The translations under genes were made by a program, and so were the position numbers. The notes below the pieces were generated by a model. It saw only the letters and a program-made list of their open reading frames with translations, ran no database searches and was not told the origin of the DNA. From Liopterus haemorrhoidalis (lineage: Eukaryota; Arthropoda; Insecta; Coleoptera; Dytiscidae): a stretch of DNA of 64,000 nucleotides. Positions 19,263 to 30,589 of this stretch are shown piece after piece. The DNA is taken from positions 38,159,626 to 38,223,625 of the forward strand of contig OZ020617.1 in assembly GCA_963971575.1 (NCBI GenBank), read 5' to 3'. Each line of letters starts with the position of its first letter. Positions within the stretch are counted from its first letter, which is position 1.

Positions 19263-19528
19263 TGTAAACAAATAAGGGATCTATTGTTTAAATAAAACTC
19301 AAATTGTTCACAAACTATTTTATTCTAAGTATTCACTCTTACAACGTAAGAATACATCTGATATCTCTATCAAATTCTACGTGTGTTTTATAAAAACCAA
19401 TTAGTGTAATGAGCAGTCATCGTTATCGTTAATGAGTCGTCATCATTAGTGGGTCCAGATTAAGGATTGCATCTAGATAACATTTTATGGTGACGTAACA
19501 GGGCTTCGTGGAAAGCTAGATGCTAACA
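19263..19528 (-). repeat. 5' LTR (266 bp)
   Basis: Identical to the 3' LTR at 15230-15495; followed by TATA and a TATATATTAA run. Confidence 0.9.
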
Positions 19529-20639
19529 TATATATATTAATACATTTTCATGACGCTAGTCCACGAATTTTTTCTTTATAATTTCGTACATGATACCTGG
19601 ACCTGTCAATTAACAGTGCGAGTTGTAATATTTGTAAGCGAAATCAAAAATCAACTCGATTGACAAGGTCCATTGTATAAGAGAGAGGACTATGATTAAT
19701 CTGGTAATCTAGATTGGCATCCTAAGTCCTGCATTCCATGTACGTTTATATTATTTTATTACTCATATCCCTAATTTATTTAAATAGAAAACCTTACTTA
19801 ACGTAATGAGAATGTTAAGAAACTGATATGTGTATTCCTAATGTCAGCCATTTTAGTTAATGTCAAGATTATGCTACACTATGCCACCATTAGATACATT
19901 TAGTTTAAACTAACTCTAACACATAAACATTTACTGTAGTTTCTTCGTTTTAAATACTAATTTACTTAATTTTCAAATGTCTAACCTTGGCCTGAGATTA
20001 CTTAAATATAAACTATATCCCTGCTGTTTATTTTGAGTAATTTAAGAAATTATTATTGTTTGCATTAGTTAAGTTTATCTTACAGTAAAGTTGAAGAGAT
20101 TAAAAGATTGCGCACACGAACTCGGTTAAAACTGCGACCACTAGTGCGACATTACGCTTAGTTAGCAGACACGACTGTAAACAGAGTGCGGGGCCCTGTG
20201 CCAGTTAGCAATGGCTGTACTTCATAGACCATTATCTAATTTGTATTGTGCAAGTGCAGGGTCCCAAGAAGCACAGGGCTCTGGGCTATTGCCCAGTTAG
20301 GATTGGCATACACTACAGGCAAAACTGGGATATCTAATGCGATGCAATAGAGAAGGAAGTAGTAGTATGGCACCAGCATTTAATATGGAGCCCTTTTATT
20401 ACATTATAAGGATTATTATTCTACAATAAAAGCCATTAGAATAATTACGAATATTACTTGGTGAGTTTCGTGTGGACAGTTATTTAGATCCAGCAGCATC
20501 CTTATTCTCCCAGGCCTGTACCCCCAGATCTACCATGAGAGCTTACTTCCTTGATAATGCGTTCTGTAATATACAAGAATATCTGAACCATAATTTTGAT
20601 GGTGTATTCTAGTTTTCTATTTACATTATGTATTGTATG
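19529..20639. other. No gene seen
   Basis: AT-rich up to about 20090, then a patch with related phrases GGGGCCCTGTGCCAGTTAG and GGGCTCTGGGCTATTGCCCAGTTAGG (20190-20310) that may be remnants of a DNA-transposon end. No ORF of note. Confidence 0.35.
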
Positions 20640-21200
20640 AGGGAAAGTCAGTAATTAAGTCACAAAAGGCTATTAAAAAAATACTCAAAGAAATACTTAG
20701 CCGAAAACAAGTTTCGTTTTTCAACAAAGTCTCCACCAACATTAATACACATATCCCATCGCTTTGTCAATGCCCCAATGCCTGCTGTATAAAAGTTTTT
20801 GGGCTGTAGTCTCAGCCACATGTGTACCTCTTATTCAACATCGATATCACCCGCGAAACGTTTGCTGCTTTTTGACTGGACCAAATAGATGAAAGTCGCT
20901 TGGAGTTAGGTCGGAAATGTAAGCTGGATGTTAAAGAAGTTGCCAACCTAATTCGTCAATTCTCTCCTGGGTCCGAATGAGGCCTGGCATTGTCGTGCTG
21001 CAGCAATATTCCTCTCGTCAGTAGATTTGGACGTTTTCACTGTAAACAGGATACATTTCTTTATGGATATCTTTGCAGGAAGTCCTTTTGCCCACAAACA
21101 ACGTACAACAGCAGGCTGATCTTCCGCAGTACACTCTTCGAGCACGGTCGCAATTTTAACACTGCCTGAGCACGCACACGTCAACTGTCACTTAAGTCTT
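20640..21200 (-). pseudogene. mariner-like transposase relic, internally deleted
   Basis: Minus strand from 21184: an N-terminal helix-turn-helix part (CTAEDQPAVVRCLWAKGLPA, then with a frame change DIHKEMYPVYS) is followed after only about 30 residues by LQHDNARPHS and then SDLTPSDFHLFGPVKK, the conserved C-terminal catalytic block of mariner transposases. About 200 residues between them are missing. The tail near 20750 resembles KAMGYVY-NVGGDFVEK, a usual mariner C-terminus, broken by stops. Terminal inverted repeats not identified. Dead copy. Confidence 0.7.
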
Positions 21201-22434
21201 ATCAAGCTGGATTGTGGTCTCACCTAATGACACTTTTGAAAATATTCGTTCGACGAGGACACATGACACTTTCGTAGTATCCCGGCACAGGACCTGCTAA
21301 GGAAGTGATGTCACCATTGACAGGAATTCTCGTCTATATAATTCTGTTTGCTACAGTGTAGATAGCACAGTAGATATTTTTTGGTCAACAATAATCTGGC
21401 TTAAGAGAAGCATTTTAATGCCCTTTATCAGTATGAATTAATTTATTAATTGTACTTTATTTTGTATTTTATCTGTGACATTATTATATATGAACTTGTT
21501 TTGTTATGTATTATTCAGGTTTGAACCTGTAATTGTAAATTACTTAATAAATAAATAAAAATAAATAAAACAGGTAATACATTAGAATAGAATATTTTTA
21601 TTTATGTAGATTTGGCATGTTGCGAAGAGTGAAACCTTATTAATTCGAATTTTAAGGTCATCTTCAAAGCTTCTAGATTTGGTAACTGATTCCGAGACAC
21701 GTAAAATTGTCGACGTCTTCAATTCGTTTGTACCGGACAGAAAACTTGTCTTGGTGAAAGAACCGATATCGCGTGGATTTTGTCTTGTTGATTGTGAGTA
21801 TTACCATGACCATTAATATACCAATGGTATTGGTAGCGGGATGGATACATAAAAGTTTTCCGCAGGCTACTTCTATCTCCTAAACTCAAAATTGCCTGGA
21901 GGTACACTGTCTGGTTAACAAGTGATTATTGATAAAGGAGAATATCATCTGTGTTATCATTTTGTTCTCTTTCAATTAGCTGAAATTCTGTGCTAATAAT
22001 TTATTTACTAAATGAAAACACTATGCATAATTAACAACTATATTAACAACTCATTTAATTGTTTAGTGTTAATTAATTTATCCATACTTTAAATCTTTAA
22101 TGAATTAATTTAAATAATGGCAATATTCATTTAAACTTAATAATAACATTTAGTACAAATACAATATTATTTTACTATAGTAATCTTGCAAAAGGGATGT
22201 TGATATAATTATAAATTATTTAATAATATTCTATTAATTATTATTATATAGCTCTGTAAATTGAACTTGCAAAATAGAATTTATTGCTAATATGATTAAT
22301 ATTATCGCAATTGTATTATAATCTATTGGACACAATTTTCAATTTTGATTAAATTTGTGAAATGGTTTACTGCAACAAAAAATTAATTATTCTGAAATAG
22401 ATACACAAGAATGTAATTGTAGTGGTAAAATACT
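21201..22434. other. No gene seen
   Basis: A run ending AATAAATAAATAAAAATAAATAAAA near 21545-21570 resembles a LINE or SINE 3' tail. The remainder is very AT-rich. Confidence 0.35.
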
Positions 22435-22595
22435 GATGTGAAATGAATTGTTCCTTCAGGTTTTGGAAGGCACAGGAAGGTTTTGTAGGTATCTATTAAG
22501 TGAATAAGTGCTGAATGTGTGGGACATCATTTTTTGAGGTAATCACTTCAAAATGAACGATAATTCGGAAATTATGTTAATGTATGTTAATCTTT
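22435..22595 (-). repeat. Dispersed repeat, copy B, left flank
   Basis: Similar to 991-1110 and ending in ATGTTAATCTTT (22584-22595), the left copy of the target-site duplication of the composite LINE insertion. The rest of the repeat continues at 32668. Confidence 0.55.
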
Positions 22596-22706
22596 TTTTT
22601 TTTTTTTAAAAATCCTTTATTTGGTTTTAGCAAACTACGGCTATATAACCAGTATACATATTATAATTACAGATAATTATATATTTTATATATTTATAAA
22701 ACTATC

Positions 22707-25700
22707 CTATATATTTATATTATTTTCTTTAATGTTCATTAAAGAAAATAAGTAGAGGTTCCAGAGTATGTCCTGATTGTCTGTGGCAAGTAAACATGTT
22801 ATATTTGTGGGGAGTGGAATTTTGTTCACTAACTGTGTGTAAAAAAGGGGGCGATTATTGTCATAATTCTGGCAGTTGAAGATTAGATGGTTAACGTCCT
22901 GTATGGAAATGTTGTCACACGTACAGCAAGGTGAAGGGGCCATGTTGATCTTGTTGAGGTGATGTAGAGCGAGAGTATGGTTGAAGCGGATTCTGCAGAC
23001 AGTAGTTATATATTTTCTTGGATGGTGAGAAGTAAACCAAGTTTTTGTAGGAATAGATGGTTGTAGGGTTAAATAGTGTGCTCCTTTCGATGCAGATATT
23101 AAGAGGTATTCTTCATTCCATTGCTGTCGGATCTTGTTGGTGAATGTTGCTATTATATCAGGGGTTTGCAACGGGGGATTAATATTTTGTCCTGATAAGC
23201 AAGCGTCCTTTGCTAATATGTCTACTTGCTCGTTAAATTTGATATTTGAGTGTGCTTTTATCCACATGATTTTAATGGTGTTCTGTCGGTGTTTTATGGT
23301 CTCAATAAGATCTAAAATTTCATAGGTCAGGGATGTATTTTTGTTTGTAAATTTTGGATACTTTAGCTTTTGAACAACGGATTTGCTATCAGTAAAAATA
23401 ATAAAAGATTGTTTTGTGGCCAAATTGGACACTATGTACTTCAAACATAGTTTGATAGCAGTCATTTTAGCGAAAAATATTGTGAAGTATTCTGGCAACT
23501 TGTACTTTTCGTTATAGCCAGTTAGAGGATATAGAAATGAGCATCCAGCTCCGTTTATAGATTTGGATGCATCTGTAAAGAACAAATGACAATTTGGCCA
23601 GTTATTTTCAATTTTATTCATAAATAAGTTGTTGTCCGTTGGTAGGGTATGTTCGTAAATAAACTCATGATTTTGCAGGGAATGATGATAAGGTGAACTA
23701 AAGCATGGGAGGCAATTTCTCATGTTTTGTGGAGTAATGAAGTTTACTATTTCCATAAAACTTTCAGCCAGAGGGGGTGTTGTCTTTTTTGACCAATACG
23801 GAGATGTTAAAATTTCTGTGGAGAGTGATGCAACTGGCAGTGTATTTTTGATCAGTGTTCGGGGAAGCATGAATTTAAAGGCATGGATTTTCCTTCGAAA
23901 ATGTAAGGGCATGATGTGAGCTTCCGCCAATAAAGAATGTGTCGGGGTCGAGAGAAGTGCACCTATACATATCCTCACCGCTCTGTTTTGTAGGGTGTCT
24001 AGCTTTTTTATGGTTCTATTTGATGCATTGCTATAGAGAATGCAACCATAATCAATAATCGATAAAATGAAATTATTATAGACCATGAGTAGGGTTTTTG
24101 GATCAGCTCCCCAAGAAAAGCGCGCAACCGATCTTAAGATGTTGATTCTTGTTTCACATTTTTTAATAATGTATTCGATGTGAGAGTTCCATGTGAGCTT
24201 ACAATCGATGAACATACCGAGAAATTTTACAACTGGAGCAATTTTGTAATATTTAGAATCGAGTTTGACGAACTCTGGGATTTTGAATCTTTTACGGGTA
24301 TATACGGATGCTATCGTCTTGTCTTTAGAAAGATAGAAACCATTATTGACCGCCCATTGATTAAACTGTCGCATTGCAATATTTAATTCATATCTTGTTT
24401 CCAATAGATCTTTATCTGAAATATAAATACAGATATCGTCGGCAAATTGTAAAATTTTGATATTGGGCTTGAACATGTAGCTAAGGTCTGCTGTGTATAT
24501 ATTAAATAAGATGGGACTTAAAACAGATCCTTGGGGTAGTCCTTGATGTGATGTTCTGGGGCCTAATAACTGGTCTTGAATTCGAATAAATACATTGCGA
24601 TATTTGAAAAGGTTTAAAATACTGTTGGTCATTTGTGAAGAAATGCCTATTGTTATCATTTTTTGCTGCAATAACTTTAGTGAAACATGATCATATGCAC
24701 CTTTTAGGTCTAAAAATAAGGCTGTGAGGCATTTATTGCTAGTGTGATTAATTTGAATATCTGTTATTAACGTTGATAAATTGTCCATCGCATTACAACC
24801 CCGTTTATATCCGAATTGATATTTTGGTAAGATATTATTATTCTCTAGCCACCATTCTAACCGGGCTTTAATCAATCTTTCAAAAGTCTTAGCTACGCAA
24901 GAAAACAATGAGATTGGCCTATATGAATCAGCATGATTCAGGTCTTTGTTTGGTTTGGGTATTGGAATAATATGTTGGATAGACCAATCCGGAAGATGTA
25001 TATTATTTATCCAAACGTCGTTAATGGTGTCTAGAAGAAGTAACTTAGCATTGTTTGCAAGGTGATATAGCATTGGATAATGAATACTATCAAAACCAGA
25101 GGCAGTGTTGCTGGTTTCTTTCAGACTGTGAATTAGTTCTGGCATGGAGAACGGATTGTCCAAAAATGGAATTTTGTTGTTAAAATTATAATTCTGTGAT
25201 GAAATAAATTTTTCCGAGCAGAAAGGTGGCGTTGAAGACATGAAAAAATCATGTAACCATTGATTGTGAAGGGCAGGAATTACATTTGATTTTTGAATTA
25301 GGCTTTTATGCAATATTTTAATTTCCAAGTTTCTGTAACACTTGTTGTTTTATTCATAGAGTTGCAGAAATTTTGCCATGATTCTCTTTTCTTAAGTTTG
25401 AAAAGACGTTTGGTTTTAGCCATTTCTCGCTTGCATGCTAAAAAGTTTTTAAAATTACTTATATTTTTGTAGGTATTAAAAGATTGATAAATTATATTAA
25501 TCTGTTGTTTGCATTCCGTATCCCACCATGGACGACATCTGAAGCGGTCTACTATTTTAGATTCTTGCTTGGGAATAGAAACATTTGCTGATAGGTTAAT
25601 TAAATTAACAACTACATCATATTTTTCTTTTGTTTGTAGAGAAGAGAAATATTCTGGATTAATTGATTTTGCTAGTTGATCGGACAAATTATAATATTCT

Positions 25701-26447
25701 AACCAGTTGGCATTTTTTATGTCCCATTTTGAGTTACGGGTTATTTTTATTTTATTGTTTACTGAACTGATTAATTTAAATAAAATTGGAAAATGATTGG
25801 AGCCCATTGTATTGTTGATAACAGACCATGATATTGAGGTAGAAAGAGCTGGAGAACATACAGTTAGATCAACTGCAGATTTTCGTCTATTTAAACTAGG
25901 CATTAGAGTTGGTGTTCCATCATTTAATATTGTAAGATATTGATTTGAAACTGCATCTATGAATTCATCGCCTGCGATATCTGTGACCCCACACCCCCAT
26001 GATTGATGATGAATATTAAGATCTCCACCAAAAACCATTGGTGCACTAAAATGATTAAAAATGTTTGTCCAAAACGAATTTTTGGAGCGGTGATTAGGTT
26101 TTATATATACTGAAACTAGTGTAAATGTTTTGTTTTTAAGATATATTTTTGCAGCACATATTTGAATGTCATCAGAAGTTAAGTTACAACAATCAATTAT
26201 AGTGAACGGAATACCATATTTTATTAAGATGGAGCAACCTCCATACCCGTCTTGGCGATCAGAGCGAATAATATTATAACCAGAGATATTGAAATTTTCA
26301 GATGGTTGTAGCCAGGTTTCAGCAATAATTGCACAATTGATTTTATAGGAAAAAATACATGTTTCCAAAAATTGTTTGTTCGACTTAGAATCAACTTAGA
26401 ATCAAGAATAGATCTAATATTCCACTGTAAAAAATTAAATGAATCCA
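22707..26447 (-). pseudogene. LINE-2 ORF2: endonuclease, RT, RNase H, frame-broken
   Basis: The coding sequence starts at 26447 (MDSFNFLQWNIRSI) and shifts frame at an 11-bp tandem duplication (26384-26405). It then continues 26368-25298 with ETWLQPSENF, GGDLNIHHQSWG and SNHFPIL. A second frameshift near 25325 leads to the piece 25328-22707. That has SYRPISLFSC, QFGYKRGCNAMDN, motif A LFLDLKGAYDHV, motif B GLPQGSVLSPILFN and motif C FADD. RNase H has TDASKS and FTDSKS, but the Glu expected in AELxAI is replaced (FAKMTAI), removing one catalytic carboxylate. The terminal CCTCDN...HLIFNC motif is kept. Clearly related to the ORF2 at 9652 but older. Not functional as it stands. Confidence 0.9.
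26384..26405. repeat. 11-bp tandem duplication causing a frameshift
   Basis: CTTAGAATCAA occurs twice back to back. The ORF2 frame before and after differs, and removing one copy would restore alignment with the related element, so this is the likely lesion. Confidence 0.8.
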
Positions 26448-26450
26448 TTT

Positions 26451-27672
26451 TTATTTGTTTGTGAAATAGGAACTCATACAGTTGTCGATTTGTTCTGATA
26501 TCGTGTTCATACCTTGTGCTGGACCTAAGTAATTTTTCAATTGCAAGCAAAACGAAGCGATGATTTGTTGTTTTAATTTATCTGTAATATTGAGATGAGC
26601 GTTCGAGTTATTGGATATTAAATGTGGTTGCGGAGGATAAGGATTTATTATACTATTATTAGTATTTGTTAATGAGTATGGTTTTTCTTTGGTTAAATTG
26701 ATAGATTGTGTCGATGTTGATGGTCGCGAGTAGGTGGGCTGTTGACGTGTTCTTGGTTTTGAAGCAAAATTACTGAAGAAATATTGTAGGTTTCTGTCAA
26801 CATTATCATTTTCTTCTGTTAGGACACTGAATCTATTAGATGTTGGGAGATATGGGAAATCTTTGTTATTTACTGGATTTACCACAGAAGTCACATGCGC
26901 AAAATACCTGTATTTTTCTTTTGCTTCCTTAAATCCGATATTGTTCGTTGCCATATATTTTTTTATTTTAAAGTTTTCTTGATAGACTGGGCCGATTTTG
27001 TCAGTAGACTTATGCGCTTCTTTACAGTTCAGATATGAAAATAAAGAAGGTGAAGTTGAGCAATCGGTTGATAAATGGCTTTCGCCACAAAGAAAACAGC
27101 GAGGTGAACCTCTACATTGTTTAAAAACATGACCATATCGATAGCATTTTAAACACTGAATAACTTTATACATATAAGGGCGAACGTAACATCTAGCTCC
27201 GTAAATTGATATAAATTCTGGTAAGTATTGTCCACGAAAAGTGAGGACAACAGTATTAGTGTTAATAATATTTGGAGTTTCGCTAGTGGAAACGTTGCGA
27301 GTAATACGTCGAATGTTTGTAACTGAGTTATTTGATATTATTACATTTTTTATTTCATCTGTTGTGAGTGTTGGATCCACATTTCTTACGACACCCTTTC
27401 TATATAAAACATTTTCGGGAATGTAGGCACGCAAATTGTTGCTTACCAAAATATCGGAGTTGATTATAAGATTAGCCAAATGAAAGTTTTTGACGGTTAA
27501 TTTTATTCTGTTTTTACCAGTGTTTTGGATATTTTCTATATCGTCATTTTTAAAATTAAACTTATTGAAAAATAATTTTCCCAAACTCATGTGATGTAAC
27601 ATTCCAATATTTCTATCAGGTGAAATACTTTCAATTATTAAAAAGAAAGGACCCTTATCATCTTTATTATAT
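26451..27672 (-). pseudogene. LINE-2 ORF1, N-terminally truncated
   Basis: Open from the truncation point (frame includes RYNKDDKGPFF before the internal Met at 27602) to 26451, 3 nt before the ORF2 ATG. It matches the other I-clade ORF1 through LHHM-LGKLFFNKF, the RNA-binding middle (FRGQYLPEFISIYGARC) and zinc knuckles CLKCYRYGHVFKQC and CFLCGESHLSTDC. The third knuckle is degraded: its first Cys is Leu (YLNCKEAH) and the expected final Cys-containing TCPV is IGPV. The Asn/Ser/Pro-rich tail is present. About 140 N-terminal residues are missing. Gag-like RNA-binding protein, probably dead. Confidence 0.85.
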
Positions 27673-27691
27673 CGGTATATATATATAAGAA

Positions 27692-27697
27692 TTTATT
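27692..27697 (-). terminator. Polyadenylation signal of the Jockey-clade LINE
   Basis: AATAAA on the minus strand, 5-17 nt before the last Jockey bases, consistent with a transcript end at the junction. Confidence 0.5.
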
Positions 27698-27889
27698 AAC
27701 GTGGCACCGAGCTAAATGCCCTTTTCCACAAGTCAATACATAAATTTTAACAATTATAAATTATTTATAAGATATCACAGGAAAAAGTATCATAAAAACA
27801 AAAAACCTGCTAGTATGTACAGTTCTAATTAAATGTAAGTTTTATACTATGCTATATCTATTTCTATTTAGATAAATAATTATTTATAA

Positions 27890-30589
27890 CTAATTATTCA
27901 GGATACTGTTGAGTATCATCCTTGGTCTTTTATGTCTGTACTGGATATCTTCTTCGTCGTCTTCATCTAATTGACTTATTTCGGGATTGTGATGTAGATT
28001 GAGGTTGCTGTAAAATTTCAGTGTGATTTTATTGATTGATTCTTGTACTGTGTTAACTTGGAAGTCTTTAATCAGTTCGATATTTCGTACGTAGTATGGG
28101 CAGTTTGAAATTGTTCGAAGGAATTTGTTTTGTATAATCTGAAGATGTTGCATGTGTGTTCTAGCTGCATAGGCCCAGGAAGTGCAGCCATATGTGAGTA
28201 TAGGGAGGATTAAGGAATTGAATAAAAGAAGAGAGTTTTTGTGACTGATTTTACTTTTCCTGTTGATCATGGGGTATAACATATACAATTTAGATTTTGC
28301 TTTATTGCAGATGTTTCTAATATGTTTTTGCCATGTTAAACTTGTATCCATTGTTATTCCTAGATATTTGATGTCATTGTGCCATTTTATGTTTTCGTTT
28401 TGAAAAGTAATTTTATTTGTAGGTTTATGACGTCTTTTGGAGAAAAATATTGCCTGAGTCTTAGTTACGTTTACCTTAATATGCCATTTATTATACCAAT
28501 TTTCGAGTAACGTTAGGTAAATATTAATTTTCGATGTAGTTTCGTTTGGAGATTCGCTTTGACAGAAAATTGCAGTGTCATCGGCATATAGGGCTAGCTG
28601 CATATTCGAAAATATTGTTTGAGGGATATCGTTAATAAATATGTTGAATAATAATGGCCCTAGTATAGATCCTTGAGGTACTCCTGATAATATTTTTCTT
28701 GTTGTTGAGGTTGTGTTTTTGACTTTAAGCGCAAATGTTCTGTTTTCAATGTAAGACTTTATTAGATGTATTAATTGAGATGGAAATTTTAGTTTTATAA
28801 GTTTATAGAGGATACCTTCGTGCCAGACACTGTCAAATGCCTTTTCAATGTCTAGAAGAACCGCGGCCGTCGATTTATTATTGTTAAATCCGCTAGTGAT
28901 AAAATTTGTAATTCTTAATAATTGATGTCCTGTTGAGTGGCTTGTGCGAAAACCGAATTGTTCATTAATTAGGATGTTGTTGTTTTCCAAATATTGTTTT
29001 ATAAATGTTTGAATAACTCTTTCAGCTATTTTCGATAGAGTACTAAGAAGACTTATCGGCCGGTAGTTAGAAGGATTTGATTTTTCTTTTTTGGCTTTTG
29101 GAATAGGAACTATGGTAGCATGTTTCCAGACATTTGGAAAGTGGCTATATTTTATTATACTATTACAGATATTGGTTATAAAGATGATTCCCTTACGTGG
29201 TAAGGATTTTAGCATGGTATTTGAGATATTGTCATGTCCAGGAGATTTTCTATTTTTTAGTTTTGTTATAATATTTTTTATTGTTTTAGGAGTGACAAAT
29301 TGATCTGAGATGCTGTTACTATATCTTAAATACTGATGGACTTCGTTTTGGATTGTATTACTATTACTGTAATTTCCAGAGTTAGGAGTGAAGACTTTTT
29401 CCATATAATCCGCAATGGTGTTTGCTTTGTCTTCATCTGAGCATGCGTAACCACTAGCAGTTTTAAGAGGAGGAATAACATTTGGAATGTTTAAGATGGA
29501 TTTAGTTGTTTGCCATAAGCTTCTATTTTGAGCACTAAGATTTCTAAGTTTATTATTCCATTTTTCATTTTTGTATTCCTTTATGAGCAATTTAACTTCC
29601 GTCGTTAATTTGTTAAAAACCCTTTTGTCCGACACTAGGTGATGTCTTTGCCAGCATTTTCTTGCACGTTGTTTAAGTTTAATTAAGTCTAATATATTGC
29701 GTGGCAATGATAATTTAAATGGATGGTTCTTTACAGGTTCTTCACAAAATTTAAGAGCTGAATGGAGTAAGTTTGTAAACTCCGCTATTCTAACTTCTAT
29801 ATCTTCTTTGCATATTATTTTAGTATTTACTTGTAGGTTCTGGAAAACATATTCCTGAAATTTTTTCCAGTTTCGTTTGACTGTGGGTTGATTTTGCAAA
29901 TTCATTTGTATTGGTTCCTTATTTACATCAAAAAATACAGGAACATGGTCAGAGTTTAAAGCACATACTGTTTGTGGGTAGATTTGTAGCGGTCCTTTGA
30001 CGATGCATATGTCATTTACATCTGGGGAATATCTCGCTTGTGTTGGAAAAAAAGTGTAGTCATCTGGAGCTCTTATTGAATAATTTCTTTGTAGCCAGTG
30101 TCTGAGCAAAATATTACCATTTGGATTGGTTTTTCTACTGTTCCAAGATGGATGCTTGCTGTTTAGGTCTCCAGCAATTATGCATTTTGGTTTGGAGAGT
30201 AGTATGTCAATATCTGCGGTAATTAATTTTTTCTTGGGCTGTAGGTAGGCTGCTATAAAATAAATTTCCCCAGCACTTGTGGTCAGTGCTACCGTGGTTG
30301 TTTCAAGTGATCTTAGCTCAGGCGATGGTACATGTTGATGCTTTATTGCACTTTTAATAACAATAGCAGTGCCACCCCCATATTGATTTCGATCCTTTCT
30401 GTACACAGTATAGTTTGGCATAGTTAATCTGATATTTTCAGTTAGATGAGTTTCATTTATCAGAATGCGGTCTAAATCATTATCGGTCACGAAGTGTTTA
30501 AATTCATCTATTTGGTGAGGGAGCCCCATTGCATTCCAATACATTGTCTTGATATTGTTGATATTATTTATTTTATTAAGGTTGGCCAT
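27890..30589 (-). CDS. Jockey ORF2: endonuclease and reverse transcriptase
   Basis: An 899-residue protein, close to the usual 850-920 of the clade. Residues 1-230 are an APE-type endonuclease with MYWNAMGL, INETHL, AGDLNSKHPSWN and the terminal SDHVPVF, all catalytic positions kept. The RT occupies about 420-740: SNYRPISLLSTLSKIAE, EQFGFRTSHSTGHQL, motif A VLLDIEKAFDSVWH, motif B GVPQGSILGPLLFN, motif C YADDT, then YLGITMDTSLTWQKH and ILTYGCTSWAYAA. There is no RNase H. It nicks target DNA and reverse-transcribes the element RNA in place. The ATG overlaps the end of ORF1 by 14 nt in another frame, suggesting reinitiation. No stop or frameshift seen. Confidence 0.93.
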   Translation of the reverse strand: MANLNKINNINNIKTMYWNAMGLPHQIDEFKHFVTDNDLDRILINETHLTENIRLTMPNYTVYRKDRNQYGGGTAIVIKSAIKHQHVPSPELRSLETTTVALTTSAGEIYFIAAYLQPKKKLITADIDILLSKPKCIIAGDLNSKHPSWNSRKTNPNGNILLRHWLQRNYSIRAPDDYTFFPTQARYSPDVNDICIVKGPLQIYPQTVCALNSDHVPVFFDVNKEPIQMNLQNQPTVKRNWKKFQEYVFQNLQVNTKIICKEDIEVRIAEFTNLLHSALKFCEEPVKNHPFKLSLPRNILDLIKLKQRARKCWQRHHLVSDKRVFNKLTTEVKLLIKEYKNEKWNNKLRNLSAQNRSLWQTTKSILNIPNVIPPLKTASGYACSDEDKANTIADYMEKVFTPNSGNYSNSNTIQNEVHQYLRYSNSISDQFVTPKTIKNIITKLKNRKSPGHDNISNTMLKSLPRKGIIFITNICNSIIKYSHFPNVWKHATIVPIPKAKKEKSNPSNYRPISLLSTLSKIAERVIQTFIKQYLENNNILINEQFGFRTSHSTGHQLLRITNFITSGFNNNKSTAAVLLDIEKAFDSVWHEGILYKLIKLKFPSQLIHLIKSYIENRTFALKVKNTTSTTRKILSGVPQGSILGPLLFNIFINDIPQTIFSNMQLALYADDTAIFCQSESPNETTSKINIYLTLLENWYNKWHIKVNVTKTQAIFFSKRRHKPTNKITFQNENIKWHNDIKYLGITMDTSLTWQKHIRNICNKAKSKLYMLYPMINRKSKISHKNSLLLFNSLILPILTYGCTSWAYAARTHMQHLQIIQNKFLRTISNCPYYVRNIELIKDFQVNTVQESINKITLKFYSNLNLHHNPEISQLDEDDEEDIQYRHKRPRMILNSILNN

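Larger units (their letters stand above)
15230..19528 (-). mobile_element. Non-autonomous gypsy-type LTR element with identical LTRs
   Basis: A 4299-bp element on the minus strand. Its two 266-bp LTRs (19263-19528 as 5' LTR, 15230-15495 as 3' LTR) are identical by eye over their whole length. It is flanked by TATA on both sides (15226-15229 and 19529-19532). The 3.77-kb interior has a primer-binding site but no gag, protease or RT; only integrase C-terminal scraps remain. This combination of young LTRs and non-coding interior describes a LARD-like element that must be mobilised by enzymes from a relative. It sits head-to-head with the solo LTR at 9391-15225. Confidence 0.9.
22596..27675 (-). 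mobile_element. I-clade LINE, 5'-truncated and mutated (LINE-2 here)
   Basis: About 5.1 kb on the minus strand, starting with a poly(A) tail (T-run about 22593-22607) and a 3' UTR resembling that of the element at 9496. ORF2 is split by two frameshifts and ORF1 has lost its N-terminal part. The element ends abruptly near 27675, inside what would be the ORF1 N-terminal region, and abuts the 3' end of the Jockey-clade LINE. No separate target duplication lies at that junction. Confidence 0.85.

Noticed and set aside
22584..22595. Treating the two LINEs at 22596-32667 as two independent insertions with separate target duplications
   Set aside because: I found no duplicate of either outer flank at the inner junction near 27675; kept only as the alternative hypothesis in the finding.
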